DNA from: Globisporangium splendens
Lineage: Eukaryota; Oomycota; Peronosporomycetes; Pythiales; Pythiaceae
DNA length: 64,000 nucleotides
Direction: 5' to 3'
NCBI GenBank assembly: GCA_006386115.1
Contig: VFIW01000027.1
Location: 372,001 to 436,000, forward strand
Notes under the pieces: generated by a model
What the model saw: the letters and a program-made list of their open reading frames with translations, nothing else
Databases searched by the model: none
What the model was told of the DNA's origin: nothing
Part shown: in pieces, positions 20,963-32,886 of the stretch
Layout: the number at the start of each line of letters is the position of its first letter
How positions within the stretch are numbered: the stretch's first letter is position 1
Translations under genes and position numbers: made by a program

Positions 20963-22904
20963 GACGGCTGTTTTTTGTTTGTTTGAGGTTGGTTGTCGGT
21001 TGCAGGTGCTTCTTCGTTGCGTGTGTGCTGGAGCTGGCAAGTTTGAGAATGGAGCGGTGAATGGCAGTGAAAAAATGCGAGTTTTGGAGGCGTGAAAGGA
21101 GTCCTGTGAGGGTGATTGGTGATGGGGTGTGTCCAAGGTAAGAAGCCTGTCTCGACGTTGACGCACGCCAGTACTTGTTAAGGTGAGTTGTGTGTGTCGC
21201 GCTCTCTGTTTTGTCCATCCACCCATCCATCCTCTGACCCGGCTGCGGCTTGTGTGTTGACATGTTGACACCAGCTGCCAATGGAACGACGCGAAGCACC
21301 AGGCAGAAAATTTCGATTGTATGCGTATGTATTTGGCTACTGTACGTGCTTTTGAGGGCCCGCAAACACGTCGCGTGCCAATCGGACTGGCACTGAAGAT
21401 CTGTTTCTCTTTCATCTCCCCCAGCGCGTGTCAACAAGGTGCGCAGATCGATCTTCGAATGGAGGGGTGGAGGCTACGCTACGTTGAAAATTTCGGCTAC
21501 GACGACACAACTTGAGAACTTGAGCTTGGCGGACACACAAGTGGGCAAGTGTTTGCGTGGTGAGATGTCTCTGTGTGTGTCACGGTGCTGATGGAAGTGT
21601 AGGAGGTGTGTGTGTGTGTGGTTTTTTTTACGCGTCCGGCGCGTGGCTACGTAGATCTGCGGGGACGCCGGCGTGAGGAGCTCCAAGAACGCGAGAATGC
21701 TTGAAGCACGCTGCTTGGCTCGAAAGAGTGAGTCCCACTGTAGTCAAGCTGCAGAAGTACAAGTTGAAGTTGAAGGACATGTCCGTGTCAATGAAGCGCG
21801 TGCCCTTTCCACGCTGGACAGCAGGTGAGGCGTCTACGTTTTCGCAATGTGAGGATGCGCACAAACGACGGAGCTGGGTACGTGAAATTGAGAAGCAAGC
21901 ACGCTTTGATGAGAATCATCTATACGGTAAATGAAATTTTCCATTGCTGATCTGATACGAATGGGATATGGCGCTAGGGATGGACTTGACGAAGACACGG
22001 TATCAATGACTGGCGTGTGGAAGGCCAGAGAATCCGAAGATTTGCTGACTCGGGTGCACATCCCGGCGCGAAACTTCGCCAGAGCTGAGCTTTGAAGCAC
22101 AGGGCGGAGATGTATTTTGAGTTTGCGACGACTCAAGCTTTCTGGGACGATCGTCGTCGTTGCCATCAGCAAGCTCAAGCACGTAGGCGTACCAAAGGCT
22201 GTCAGTCCCTTCTGCTTTGGGTTCGCGATTGGTTGAAGATGCACCAAATGACGCATCAACATCAGTAAAGAACAGCTCATCACCGGGCGGATTCTCGATG
22301 CCGGAGTTCTGTAAAGCACGATTGATTTTTTTCCGGTGCCTGTGAAATCGCATTTCGGTAGTCGGTGTCGACGACTTGCTGAATTAAGTAGGTATGAGAC
22401 GATTTGGCATGCAACTTTGTCGTCCCAAGTATTCGAGAGCGCAATGAGACACAACGGAATAAATCCAAGACGAGCGAGCGGAAATATTGACATTGATTGA
22501 TGTTGGCATTACGCAATGACTCGAAAACGGGAAAACGAGATGGCGAAATGAAAAAGACACACGACGCGAGAATGTGAAAGGAAAGAAAAAAACGCCGCCA
22601 AAAACTGACAACTGCTACTGCTACTACCAACCGCGGAAGCTCACCCCATGTACAACAGCAACGATCTGCTCGGAAGGCTGGCAACAAATCGAACAGGAGA
22701 ACTGGGAGCTGACCCCAGCGCGACGTGACAGTAGCGAGCGTAGATTGGACGCGCGAAACAAGAGAACCGGCGGTGCATTGACGACATGGAGCTGCTGTCC
22801 CAACTCCCCGAGAGCGAGCAACCCAGCCAGCCACACAACACCAACGCCACACCAGACAAGACGAGACAAACAAGCGGTCAACGAAGCTTCAACCAACCAG
22901 CTCC
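20963..22904. other. Non-coding part of tandem unit between GH7-2 and GH7-3
   Basis: It contains the GH7-2 5' UTR and promoter, then about 1.5 kb with long but unconvincing frames and the GH7-3 3' flank. A GT-rich run lies near 21608. The same DNA recurs 3,328 bp downstream. No recognisable domain was found. Confidence 0.5.
21038..21052 (-). promoter_or_regulatory. Putative initiator of GH7-2
   Basis: On the minus strand CCATTCTCAAACTTG lies about 75 bp before the ATG. It aligns with the TCATTCTCAATTTT initiator of GH7-7 and is repeated at 24366-24380 (GH7-3) and 27694-27708 (GH7-4). Confidence 0.5.
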
Positions 22905-24290
22905 CTACAAGTAGGTCGAGCCGATCTCTCCGACACGCACGTTCGAGTACTTGACGGTGGCGCCAGGGTATTGGTTCTGCACATCCGCTGGCACGCCGCT
23001 GGTGGTTGGGCACGTGCCACGCGCCACACCAGGCTCGCTTGGGCTGCGGTTGAGCGGGTAGTTGCTGTCGAGCCACAAGCAGTGCGCCTCGTGGTCCGCC
23101 CAGAAACTCATGGTCAAGACGACTCCCTTCTTGAGCGCCTTGGTGAGTTGCGTGAGTCCGCCCTTGGCCTTGTGGTCGTCTTGGTCCTTGAACGCGACCT
23201 TGGACTGCGAGCAGACCTTGTCGGTGATGGAGTTGATGGGGTCGATACCGGCGATGTTGATCTTCGGGTTCTCGATGACCTTGCCATTCTGCTTGAACAA
23301 GCGCTTGATCTCGACGAGGTTGCCGTTGGCGGTCTTGTCGCTCGTGATGAATTGCGTGATGACAGTGAAGGGTTTGGTGGTGTCGATCTTGAAGGAGGAT
23401 CCGGGTCCATAGAAGGTTTTGTTGCCCATGCGGTAGGGGTTGTTGTCGCAGCCATCTCGGTCACAGACACCCGTGTATCGGTTGCCAGAGCCGAAGCCAC
23501 ACTGGGTGTCCGAGGTGCATCGCGTCTGAGACTCGACGGTGCAAGGGTGCGGCGTGTAGGCGCTGCTGATGCTGTTGGACTCCCAGATATCCATCTCCAT
23601 GCAGCACGAGCCGTATTTACCGGTGCCGGCGTTCGGGTCGGTGGCGCTCGGCGTCCAGTTGAGCACGTTGGCTTCGCCGTTGATGAACTTGATGTCATGA
23701 GGACACTGTGCGTCACAGTATCCCGTTCCGTACGCGGCTCCAGCCTTGTTGCCTGAGTACCTGGACTTGCCGCCATCGGCGTCCATTTGCACGAAGTAGA
23801 GCGCGCCATTCAAGCCACACGGGAGCTGGGACACGTCGACATCAAAGGAGAACTCTTGGTTGAGGAGCTTGTAGAGCTTGTAGTTGCTGTCGTCCTGCAT
23901 GACGTAGAGGCGCGATCCGACGTTGGTGCTGTAAGGTCCTCGCGTGACGAGCCTGAGCGAGAGATCCGATCCGGAGGCAGTGATGCCGTAGGTTCCTTGG
24001 TAGTCTGCACCTTCAATGGCGCAGTTGGTGGCACAGGTGACTGGATCTGGGCAGATGGAGGTGTCCCACTTGTTGCCGGTGTAGCAGTTGGTGGAGGTTC
24101 CGACCTTGTGTGTCCAGCGCCAGTTGGCATCCAGCACGAGCTTGGTAGCTTCAGAGACGCATCCTCCCTTGGCGGTGCAAGTCTTGGTGGGGTACGACGG
24201 GTGTACCTCTTGTTGGTTGCTGCCGACTTGTTGCGCGGATACTGACGATACGAGTGCCGATACGAGTGCGAGGATGGCTGGGGTCTTCAT
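22905..24290 (-). CDS. Secreted GH7 cellobiohydrolase (GH7-3, tandem copy 2)
   Basis: 461 aa, identical in protein to GH7-2, with the same signal peptide and catalytic residues (E232, D234, E237). It differs from GH7-2 at two silent sites seen by eye: C instead of T at plus-strand 23088 (GAG rather than GAA) and A instead of G at 23409 (TAT rather than TAC). The TAT variant is shared with GH7-6, not with GH7-2 or GH7-4. The start is ATG 24290. Promoter and 3' flank are those of the repeat unit. Intact. Confidence 0.95.
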   Translation of the reverse strand: MKTPAILALVSALVSSVSAQQVGSNQQEVHPSYPTKTCTAKGGCVSEATKLVLDANWRWTHKVGTSTNCYTGNKWDTSICPDPVTCATNCAIEGADYQGTYGITASGSDLSLRLVTRGPYSTNVGSRLYVMQDDSNYKLYKLLNQEFSFDVDVSQLPCGLNGALYFVQMDADGGKSRYSGNKAGAAYGTGYCDAQCPHDIKFINGEANVLNWTPSATDPNAGTGKYGSCCMEMDIWESNSISSAYTPHPCTVESQTRCTSDTQCGFGSGNRYTGVCDRDGCDNNPYRMGNKTFYGPGSSFKIDTTKPFTVITQFITSDKTANGNLVEIKRLFKQNGKVIENPKINIAGIDPINSITDKVCSQSKVAFKDQDDHKAKGGLTQLTKALKKGVVLTMSFWADHEAHCLWLDSNYPLNRSPSEPGVARGTCPTTSGVPADVQNQYPGATVKYSNVRVGEIGSTYL

Positions 24291-26232
24291 GACGGCTGTT
24301 TTTTGTTTGTTTGAGGTTGGTTGTCGGTTGCAGGTGCTTCTTCGTTGCGTGTGTGCTGGAGCTGGCAAGTTTGAGAATGGAGCGGTGAATGGCAGTGAAA
24401 AAATGCGAGTTTTGGAGGCGTGAAAGGAGTCCTGTGAGGGTGATTGGTGATGGGGTGTGTCCAAGGTAAGAAGCCTGTCTCGACGTTGACGCACGCCAGT
24501 ACTTGTTAAGGTGAGTTGTGTGTGTCGCGCTCTCTGTTTTGTCCATCCACCCATCCATCCTCTGACCCGGCTGCGGCTTGTGTGTTGACATGTTGACACC
24601 AGCTGCCAATGGAACGACGCGAAGCACCAGGCAGAAAATTTCGATTGTATGCGTATGTATTTGGCTACTGTACGTGCTTTTGAGGGCCCGCAAACACGTC
24701 GCGTGCCAATCGGACTGGCACTGAAGATCTGTTTCTCTTTCATCTCCCCCAGCGCGTGTCAACAAGGTGCGCAGATCGATCTTCGAATGGAGGGGTGGAG
24801 GCTACGCTACGTTGAAAATTTCGGCTACGACGACACAACTTGAGAACTTGAGCTTGGCGGACACACAAGTGGGCAAGTGTTTGCGTGGTGAGATGTCTCT
24901 GTGTGTGTCACGGTGCTGATGGAAGTGTAGGAGGTGTGTGTGTGTGTGGTTTTTTTTACGCGTCCGGCGCGTGGCTACGTAGATCTGCGGGGACGCCGGC
25001 GTGAGGAGCTCCAAGAACGCGAGAATGCTTGAAGCACGCTGCTTGGCTCGAAAGAGTGAGTCCCACTGTAGTCAAGCTGCAGAAGTACAAGTTGAAGTTG
25101 AAGGACATGTCCGTGTCAATGAAGCGCGTGCCCTTTCCACGCTGGACAGCAGGTGAGGCGTCTACGTTTTCGCAATGTGAGGATGCGCACAAACGACGGA
25201 GCTGGGTACGTGAAATTGAGAAGCAAGCACGCTTTGATGAGAATCATCTATACGGTAAATGAAATTTTCCATTGCTGATCTGATACGAATGGGATATGGC
25301 GCTAGGGATGGACTTGACGAAGACACGGTATCAATGACTGGCGTGTGGAAGGCCAGAGAATCCGAAGATTTGCTGACTCGGGTGCACATCCCGGCGCGAA
25401 ACTTCGCCAGAGCTGAGCTTTGAAGCACAGGGCGGAGATGTATTTTGAGTTTGCGACGACTCAAGCTTTCTGGGACGATCGTCGTCGTTGCCATCAGCAA
25501 GCTCAAGCACGTAGGCGTACCAAAGGCTGTCAGTCCCTTCTGCTTTGGGTTCGCGATTGGTTGAAGATGCACCAAATGACGCATCAACATCAGTAAAGAA
25601 CAGCTCATCACCGGGCGGATTCTCGATGCCGGAGTTCTGTAAAGCACGATTGATTTTTTTCCGGTGCCTGTGAAATCGCATTTCGGTAGTCGGTGTCGAC
25701 GACTTGCTGAATTAAGTAGGTATGAGACGATTTGGCATGCAACTTTGTCGTCCCAAGTATTCGAGAGCGCAATGAGACACAACGGAATAAATCCAAGACG
25801 AGCGAGCGGAAATATTGACATTGATTGATGTTGGCATTACGCAATGACTCGAAAACGGGAAAACGAGATGGCGAAATGAAAAAGACACACGACGCGAGAA
25901 TGTGAAAGGAAAGAAAAAAACGCCGCCAAAAACTGACAACTGCTACTGCTACTACCAACCGCGGAAGCTCACCCCATGTACAACAGCAACGATCTGCTCG
26001 GAAGGCTGGCAACAAATCGAACAGGAGAACTGGGAGCTGACCCCAGCGCGACGTGACAGTAGCGAGCGTAGATTGGACGCGCGAAACAAGAGAACCGGCG
26101 GTGCATTGACGACATGGAGCTGCTGTCCCAACTCCCCGAGAGCGAGCAACCCAGCCAGCCACACAACACCAACGCCACACCAGACAAGACGAGACAAACA
26201 AGCGGTCAACGAAGCTTCAACCAACCAGCTCC
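24291..26232. other. Non-coding part of tandem unit between GH7-3 and GH7-4
   Basis: Second copy of the 20963-22904 segment, with the GH7-3 promoter (initiator 24366-24380) and the 3' flank of GH7-4. No gene recognised. Confidence 0.5.
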
Positions 26233-27618
26233 CTACAAGTAGGTCGAGCCGATCTCTCCGACACGCACGTTCGAGTACTTGACGGTGGCGCCAGGGTATT
26301 GGTTCTGCACATCCGCTGGCACGCCGCTGGTGGTTGGGCACGTGCCACGCGCCACACCAGGCTCGCTTGGGCTGCGGTTGAGCGGGTAGTTGCTGTCGAG
26401 CCACAAGCAGTGCGCTTCGTGGTCCGCCCAGAAACTCATGGTCAAGACGACTCCCTTCTTGAGCGCCTTGGTGAGTTGCGTGAGTCCGCCCTTGGCCTTG
26501 TGGTCGTCTTGGTCCTTGAACGCGACCTTGGACTGCGAGCAGACCTTGTCGGTGATGGAGTTGATGGGGTCGATACCGGCGATGTTGATCTTCGGGTTCT
26601 CGATGACCTTGCCATTCTGCTTGAACAAGCGCTTGATCTCGACGAGGTTGCCGTTGGCGGTCTTGTCGCTCGTGATGAATTGCGTGATGACAGTGAAGGG
26701 TTTGGTGGTGTCGATCTTGAAGGAGGATCCGGGTCCGTAGAAGGTTTTGTTGCCCATGCGGTAGGGGTTGTTGTCGCAGCCATCTCGGTCACAGACACCC
26801 GTGTATCGGTTGCCAGAGCCGAAGCCACACTGGGTGTCCGAGGTGCATCGCGTCTGAGACTCGACGGTGCAAGGGTGCGGCGTGTAGGCGCTGCTGATGC
26901 TGTTGGACTCCCAGATATCCATCTCCATGCAGCACGAGCCGTATTTACCGGTGCCGGCGTTCGGGTCGGTGGCGCTCGGCGTCCAGTTGAGCACGTTGGC
27001 TTCGCCGTTGATGAACTTGATGTCATGAGGACACTGTGCGTCACAGTATCCCGTTCCGTACGCGGCTCCAGCCTTGTTGCCTGAGTACCTGGACTTGCCG
27101 CCATCGGCGTCCATTTGCACGAAGTAGAGCGCGCCATTCAAGCCACACGGGAGCTGGGACACGTCGACATCAAAGGAGAACTCTTGGTTGAGGAGCTTGT
27201 AGAGCTTGTAGTTGCTGTCGTCCTGCATGACGTAGAGGCGCGATCCGACGTTGGTGCTGTAAGGTCCTCGCGTGACGAGCCTGAGCGAGAGATCCGATCC
27301 GGAGGCAGTGATGCCGTAGGTTCCTTGGTAGTCTGCACCTTCAATGGCGCAGTTGGTGGCACAGGTGACTGGATCTGGGCAGATGGAGGTGTCCCACTTG
27401 TTGCCGGTGTAGCAGTTGGTGGAGGTTCCGACCTTGTGTGTCCAGCGCCAGTTGGCATCCAGCACGAGCTTGGTAGCTTCAGAGACACATCCTCCCTTGG
27501 CGGTGCAAGTCTTGGTGGGGTACGACGGGTGTACCTCTTGTTGGTTGCTGCCGACTTGTTGCGCGGATACTGACGATACGAGTGCCGATACGAGTGCGAG
27601 GATGGCTGGGGTCTTCAT
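26233..27618 (-). CDS. Secreted GH7 cellobiohydrolase (GH7-4, tandem copy 3)
   Basis: 461 aa from ATG 27618, protein identical to GH7-2 and GH7-3. It carries the silent TGT (not TGC) for Cys44 (plus-strand A at 27487), shared with GH7-5 and GH7-6. Homology to the other tandem units stops at 27708, within the putative initiator, so this gene has a promoter unlike those of GH7-2 and GH7-3 and may be regulated differently. Catalytic motif and signal peptide are intact. Confidence 0.95.
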   Translation of the reverse strand: MKTPAILALVSALVSSVSAQQVGSNQQEVHPSYPTKTCTAKGGCVSEATKLVLDANWRWTHKVGTSTNCYTGNKWDTSICPDPVTCATNCAIEGADYQGTYGITASGSDLSLRLVTRGPYSTNVGSRLYVMQDDSNYKLYKLLNQEFSFDVDVSQLPCGLNGALYFVQMDADGGKSRYSGNKAGAAYGTGYCDAQCPHDIKFINGEANVLNWTPSATDPNAGTGKYGSCCMEMDIWESNSISSAYTPHPCTVESQTRCTSDTQCGFGSGNRYTGVCDRDGCDNNPYRMGNKTFYGPGSSFKIDTTKPFTVITQFITSDKTANGNLVEIKRLFKQNGKVIENPKINIAGIDPINSITDKVCSQSKVAFKDQDDHKAKGGLTQLTKALKKGVVLTMSFWADHEAHCLWLDSNYPLNRSPSEPGVARGTCPTTSGVPADVQNQYPGATVKYSNVRVGEIGSTYL

Positions 27619-27708
27619 GACGGCTGTTTTTTGTTTGTTTGAGGTTGGTTGTCGGTTGCAGGTGCTTCTTCGTTGCGTGTGTGCTGGAGCTGGCAAGTTT
27701 GAGAATGG

Positions 27709-30499
27709 GGTGGTGACTAAAGGGTGAATTTCTGTGCTGCCTGTCCAGGTGATTAAATGGAGAAGAAAGCAAGAGTGGAGACGTGAAACGACTCCACTTT
27801 GTGGTGACTTTCATGGCAGTGTAACCAGCGTGCTCTCAGTGTAAACATGGAGATGCCGAGCTGCTGATGTGGAGAACATAGGCGTCAAACAGTACAACTT
27901 AACCGACAGCTTTCGGCCTGCCTCCAACGCTGAAAAGTCGAGTTACAGAGAAGCATCGCACTCACTGCACCTACATTCTCTGCACAATTTCCTCTCAAGG
28001 TGGTGGGTGGTGGATCACGATTGAAGTTGAAAATTTTGTGCTTCGAAGGTACGACCCGATGCTCTCATGTGAGATCCGTACCACCTTGAGGCTGAACTTG
28101 AATGACCGTGAGTTGCATTGGGCTGTTGCAGTGATCAAAACAATGTGAAGGGCAGCTGCTGACCGACATCGCGTATTTTTTCACCCTCAGGTTAGAGACT
28201 ATGGACGTTGTACTTCACACTCGGCAGTGTTCTGAGTGGTACGACACTATTGACTGATGGCTCCTCGAAGCGCCGTTTTTTTGACGCGTCAGAGCAAGAG
28301 GCAGAGCGTGCAAGTTTTCCATATGGATGACGGCATGCTTCGACCGCATTTGTTCCGGTGCATTAAAGGTGGTGCTCTGGATACTTGTGTGACCAAGCCA
28401 TGCTGACCCGAAAGCACTCTTCCGTTTTGCAAGTTTTGTTGAAGTTTCCTGGAGATTTGCTTACGCACCTCGACCAATTTCTAAACGCCACGCTGATGAC
28501 ATTGGGATGGGCTTCGCTGTCAGCGTGACTTGCGTGGAAAGGCTCGAACTGGTACGTCCATCCTTGCCAAATCTGGTTCGGTTGCTGCGGCTGGCTTTGG
28601 AAATTTTCGCCTCGTGGAAACTCCAAATGGTTTGTCGGAACGTCGCATCTGTTGAACATCAGTCACCGCCGTCGTCAGTGGCTCTGTTGCCACATTCTTC
28701 AGAATGATCTGGCCATCAAGTCGATGCTTCACGTTGAGTGGAGTGCGAGGTTGTGATGCGCCGACAGTCAAAGAGCGCATCTCGGTTGTCGTGATTGCAT
28801 CACAAAATTTTACATGGAGAGAGCACACAGCACACTGGAGCAGACATTCGAGCGGATGTGAAGCCAGCCTCACTGACAGCTCCAAGCAAACTGCATCCAG
28901 TGTGCTTGCACCTCACGCTGTCTTTTCTGTTCGGCACCATCACCACTACTGAGATTACGGTGATTTGGTCTAGTAGAATAGGTTGTGCGAATTTGTTAAG
29001 GCTGCTGTCACTGCCAACCTGAGCAGTTTGCAGAAGCAATTCCACTAGAACACTGGATCCCCATATCACAACTGTCTGACTCCAGTCGCTGAAAGAAATG
29101 CATGTGGACGCCTGCCTCGGTACGCTGGACACGTTTGGTGACATGCCGCAACACGCAAATGCCAAGTCTGATGCCTGAAGAGATTCAACCCATCGGTTTT
29201 TGCATGTCAACGTGGCAGCGCTACTCAAAATGTAGTGATCGCGAGTACAGTTGAACTGAAAGCTCTTGCGTTTCGTGTGCTATTTTACAGCTCCGAGTTG
29301 AGGTACCAAGACCGAGTGCTGCAGTCCTACAGTCCTACAGTATGACTGTGCCACTGTTCGTGCTATGGTTTCGAAGGGATGCACCGATTTCTCTAGTGGA
29401 CGAACAGTTGGTCACTGTGCCTGCTCGCGTACTGTACTTTGTGCCCGTTAGGTATTCCGGTATGCGCTCACGTCGTCGGTGATCAATCACTTCGAGAGCT
29501 CATCACCATTCGTTCCATCCCGGTTTTGTATCACGTGACGAGGCAAGTTGAAGTTGAGGGAGAGTCTCTCGAGACGCTTCCCACGGTCGGGAAACGAACC
29601 ACAAAAGCAAGGTAAGCGTACGGAACAGCACATCTCCCTGTTCCACTGAGCCATATGATGCCCGCGTTTTCCTTTGTGGATTCAAAAGATACGCGCATGA
29701 AAAATTGGCGAGGATCTCGTGACTCTCGATGCTTTCGAGCTGCGTAGCAGGCAGACAGTACGCTTGAGTACTCGTCACACTCGAGCCAAAGAGGATGAAC
29801 TCATGTCTGCGACTGATGCCGTAGCCACACAAGATGCCATGCTCGATGAGATCATTCACAACCGAGAACATGACTTTCCCATTCTCCCTCGCCCCTTCCA
29901 CTGCACTAGCGAGTTCGGATTATGCGCCGCTGATTGTGGAATGCATTGGGTGACTCGGACTTGACCTCAAGCTCTTCACCTCATCCTCTCGATGCGTCTG
30001 GCTTCACATTCGCATGCTGTGAAGGGCTCCAGCACCCAGAACCAAGTTGAAGTGCTACAGTAATACCACTGGTGTACCCTTTCTCCAGAACCTTACTGTA
30101 CGCGACATCCTGTACACGAGAGAGAAGATGACGATGTGGACTCATCTCATTTCGGGACGAGGGAACAAAAAGTTAACGATTTGGTAGGATGAGCTCTCGA
30201 GTGACGCGAGCGCCACATGACCCGATGACCTGGTGCTGCAGGTAGTTAGACGGGTCACGAGATGCATTTGGGATGAAGGTCCATCAACTGATCTCGGCAG
30301 CACACAAGTGAATACTAGTGTGCTCTCTCAATAAAGTCCGCATCTTCTGCGTAGTTTTGACAATGCGGATTTAACAAGCACGAGGCAAACTCATCGGTCC
30401 ACAGAGCGTATCCAGTTCTCTGCCCCTACAAAGGCACCATTCATCGATTCAAGCCGTCGAACGCAGACGCTCAAGCTTCAGTCTGTCGACCCACTAAGG
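27709..30499. other. Intergenic, no gene recognised
   Basis: About 2.8 kb between GH7-4 and the lactonase gene. It includes the unique GH7-4 promoter. The open frames at 28289-29901 have no domain or consistent codon use. The word AAGTTGAAGTTGA occurs here (29546) and in other non-coding parts of the cluster. Confidence 0.5.
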
Positions 30500-31699
30500 A
30501 TGCGATTCTCTCTTCTGCTGGTTGTTGCTGCTATTTTGGCCATTGCGATCTCCACGGCCAGTGGGATCGACGAAGCGGCAGATGCCAGTGTGCTGATGTT
30601 CGTCGGTGGCTACACGCGTGACGAAGGCTGGGTGCACGGCAAGTCCAAGGGAGTTTACACGTTTGCATTCTTCCCAAGCAACGGAACCCTCAAGGAGATC
30701 AGCGTGCTGGATGTCGGCATCAACCCTACGTTCCTACGAGGTACCAAAGCTGGAAAGAAGAAGCAGTTTTTGTATGCAATCAGCGAATGCGCCGAGGCAT
30801 CAAGAGATTTTCCTGGCACGACTACGGGGTATGTCGTCGCTCTTGAGGTTGGTCTGGATGGAAAGCTCAAGCTTCTAAACCGCATGGAGACTCGTGGACC
30901 AGGACCGGCGCATGTCTCTGTCAGCCCCAACGACGACTTTGTAGCTGTGTCGTTGTACGGCGGTGGAGGCGTCGTCCTGTATCCGATTCAAGCTGACGGC
31001 TCGCTTGCACCACCCTCAGACTCCCATTTTTACAAGGGCGGAAGTGGTGCGACGCCATCTCAGGATGCCGCGCACTTGCACAGTACAACGTGGGTCCCAG
31101 GTGGCGCAAACGTCGTGTTCGCGGCAGATCTTGGAAATGACCAGATCGTGCAGTATAAACTCGACGCGCCGTCCAAGAAGCTCGGCAACACGACTCTCCC
31201 GATCATCAAGCGTCCAGCTGGATCGGGGCCACGTCACATGGCGCTTCGTCCCTCTGGAAACGTTGCGTATGTGGTCGACGAGATCTCCAACACCGTTGGC
31301 GTGTACCAGCTGAACGCGGACAGCAAGTCGCTATCCTTGAGTACGATCCAACGAATCTCGACACTGCCGAGTGGCTTCACCCAGTCGTCAAGCAGCGCCG
31401 ATATCCATGTGTCCGCAGACGGGAAGTTCGTATACTCGTCGAACCGTGGACATAACAGCATTGCGATCTTCAAAGTCACTTCACAAACAACAGGGACACT
31501 CGAACGAATCGGCACGGAGCCGACTCGTGGCCAGACTCCTCGGAGCTTCTTGGTCTACAACGACTACCTGATTGTCGCTAACCAAGACACTGACACGATT
31601 GAGGTGTTTCGACGAAACACAGATGGGACATTGACGCACACGGGGACTTCGGTGTCCAGCCCAACCCCAGTCTCGCTCTACATCCCTTCGACTGTGTAA
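30500..31699 (+). CDS. Secreted seven-bladed beta-propeller lactonase
   Basis: A single exon of 399 aa. The signal peptide is MRFSLLLVVAAILAIAISTASG. The mature part shows the repeating blade pattern of the lactonase family (6-phosphogluconolactonase/3-carboxymuconate cyclase-like): FVGGYTRDEGWVHGKSKGVY, GPGPAHVSVSPNDDFVAV, GSGPRHMALRPSGNVAYVV, SADIHVSADGKFVYSSNRG, GQTPRSFLVYNDYLIVANQ. The sequence ends cleanly in the last blade. Because it is exported, sugar lactones released outside the cell, for example by oxidation of cello-oligosaccharides, are a plausible substrate; this is inference from the neighbouring cellulases. No stops or frameshifts. Confidence 0.85.
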   Translation: MRFSLLLVVAAILAIAISTASGIDEAADASVLMFVGGYTRDEGWVHGKSKGVYTFAFFPSNGTLKEISVLDVGINPTFLRGTKAGKKKQFLYAISECAEASRDFPGTTTGYVVALEVGLDGKLKLLNRMETRGPGPAHVSVSPNDDFVAVSLYGGGGVVLYPIQADGSLAPPSDSHFYKGGSGATPSQDAAHLHSTTWVPGGANVVFAADLGNDQIVQYKLDAPSKKLGNTTLPIIKRPAGSGPRHMALRPSGNVAYVVDEISNTVGVYQLNADSKSLSLSTIQRISTLPSGFTQSSSSADIHVSADGKFVYSSNRGHNSIAIFKVTSQTTGTLERIGTEPTRGQTPRSFLVYNDYLIVANQDTDTIEVFRRNTDGTLTHTGTSVSSPTPVSLYIPSTV

Positions 31700-31832
31700 G
31701 GTTTATGAGGAACACAGTGAGCTGATGAAATCTACTAATCGACGTGATACGCTCGTTTCTCAAATAACAATCTCGACACTCTTACTTTTACCAACATACC
31801 TCGGACATTCGTTATGCTCCTATGAGTTCATT

Positions 31833-32347
31833 ACTTCAAGGTCCATGCGGTTCGGGATCGGTACTTCTCAGAATAGACGTCTACAGCGGCAGTGCCACGC
31901 TGCTGTGGACAGCGAGCATGTCCTATCAGCATTGCACCACGACCAACAACATGGCGGAATACTGGGGGCTTGTGCACGGATTACGGTACGCCCAAGCACA
32001 TCAATGCGAGCCACTGCACGTAGCAGGAGACAGTAGTATGACAATCCGTCAGCATCAAACCCACAAGGCCACACGCAATGGGCGGTTGAAAAAGCTCCTC
32101 ATCAAGACCCAGAGGTTAGCAACTAGCATGTGCATCCGCACATGGGTACATCACATACGCGAATACAACAAGATGGCCGACCTAGCAGCGAACCATGCAA
32201 TGGACACGGCAGCCTCAATCGCATAGTCGGCGGCGCGCCAGAGACGCGCACTTGCCAGCAACTCTCGTAGACGAAATTACCAAGGTAGTGTAGCTATGAG
32301 CAAGGATACTCCTGTTCGTATCGTCGCAACGAAATATACCTCACCTT
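31833..32347 (+). mobile_element. 5'-truncated LINE fragment (RNase H end)
   Basis: The frame starts inside the RNase HI domain just before GSGSVLL and shows TTNNMAEYWGLVHGLRYAQ, VAGDSSMTI and YNKMADLAANHAMDT, then stops at 32224-32226. The 3' end has the tail AAATATACCTCACCTT shared with copies at 18416 and 37647. The protein is clearly diverged from the 17.8 and 37 kb copies, so it is an older insertion or a sister family. Confidence 0.75.
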
Positions 32348-32647
32348 TGTCTGTCACTACTTCAAAAAGGTTACTGTGCTTGCGAGCTTTTTCAGTGCAC
32401 TCGGTGCTGCAGCAAGTTAACAAACGAACCTAACCCTTGAATTTTCCCCTTTTAATCGAACCCTATCATGTCAAAGTCAAAGCAACTTGAACACCTGTCT
32501 AATGAGAGACGCACACCAGAACACATTCTTGGGAGACAGCGAGAGGTGCACGCTACAGCACTTTCTCATTCTCCAAGAAGCCGCAACGCATAATCGACAT
32601 CCAGAAAAAACGACATTCGTCAGAAGGCAACCTCGCAGTTTTGATCG
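32348..32647. other. Spacer between LINE fragment and inverted arm, nothing recognised
   Basis: About 300 bp with no supported gene. Confidence 0.3.
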
Positions 32648-32886
32648 CCAACACAATAAACTACCGAAGATCGGATGGATATATTACGCATCAACACAAG
32701 AGTAAGCGCAAAAAGAAAAAGTAAAGAGAAAGCGGTCGGACATGCAAACCTCCATACGACAGGAAACACACTCGGATGATCATACTCACCGCCAGCAGCA
32801 AGCAAGCCGAATGTACCATGTAAAACAGATACCAAGTACTTACAGCCACAAGCACAGAAGACCGCCGAACTGGCACACCGACACAC

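Larger units (their letters stand above)
19259..27708. repeat. Direct tandem array with 3,328-bp period (two full units and one partial), each with one GH7 gene
   Basis: Units are 19259-22586, 22587-25914 and 25915-27708 (the last 1,794 bp only). Corresponding features recur exactly 3,328 bp apart (GH7 stops at 19577, 22905, 26233). I saw only single-base differences between units, for example 19760/23088, 20081/23409/26737 and 20831/24159/27487. The left edge lies in an A run; the right edge of the partial unit falls at the initiator of GH7-4. Each full unit also carries about 1.6 kb of non-coding DNA. Confidence 0.95.

Noticed and set aside
20963..21415. N-terminal extension of GH7-2 and GH7-3 to 612 aa
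   Set aside because: A clear signal peptide starts at the internal ATG (20962, 24290), the extension differs in GH7-4, and a core-promoter element lies within it.
21834..22493. 219-codon minus frame in the tandem unit
   Set aside because: No domain, odd codon use, and overlapping frames of similar length. Its repetition only reflects the tandem duplication.
29503..29901. 132-codon minus frame between GH7-4 and the lactonase
   Set aside because: No domain, several competing frames, no promoter or intron support.
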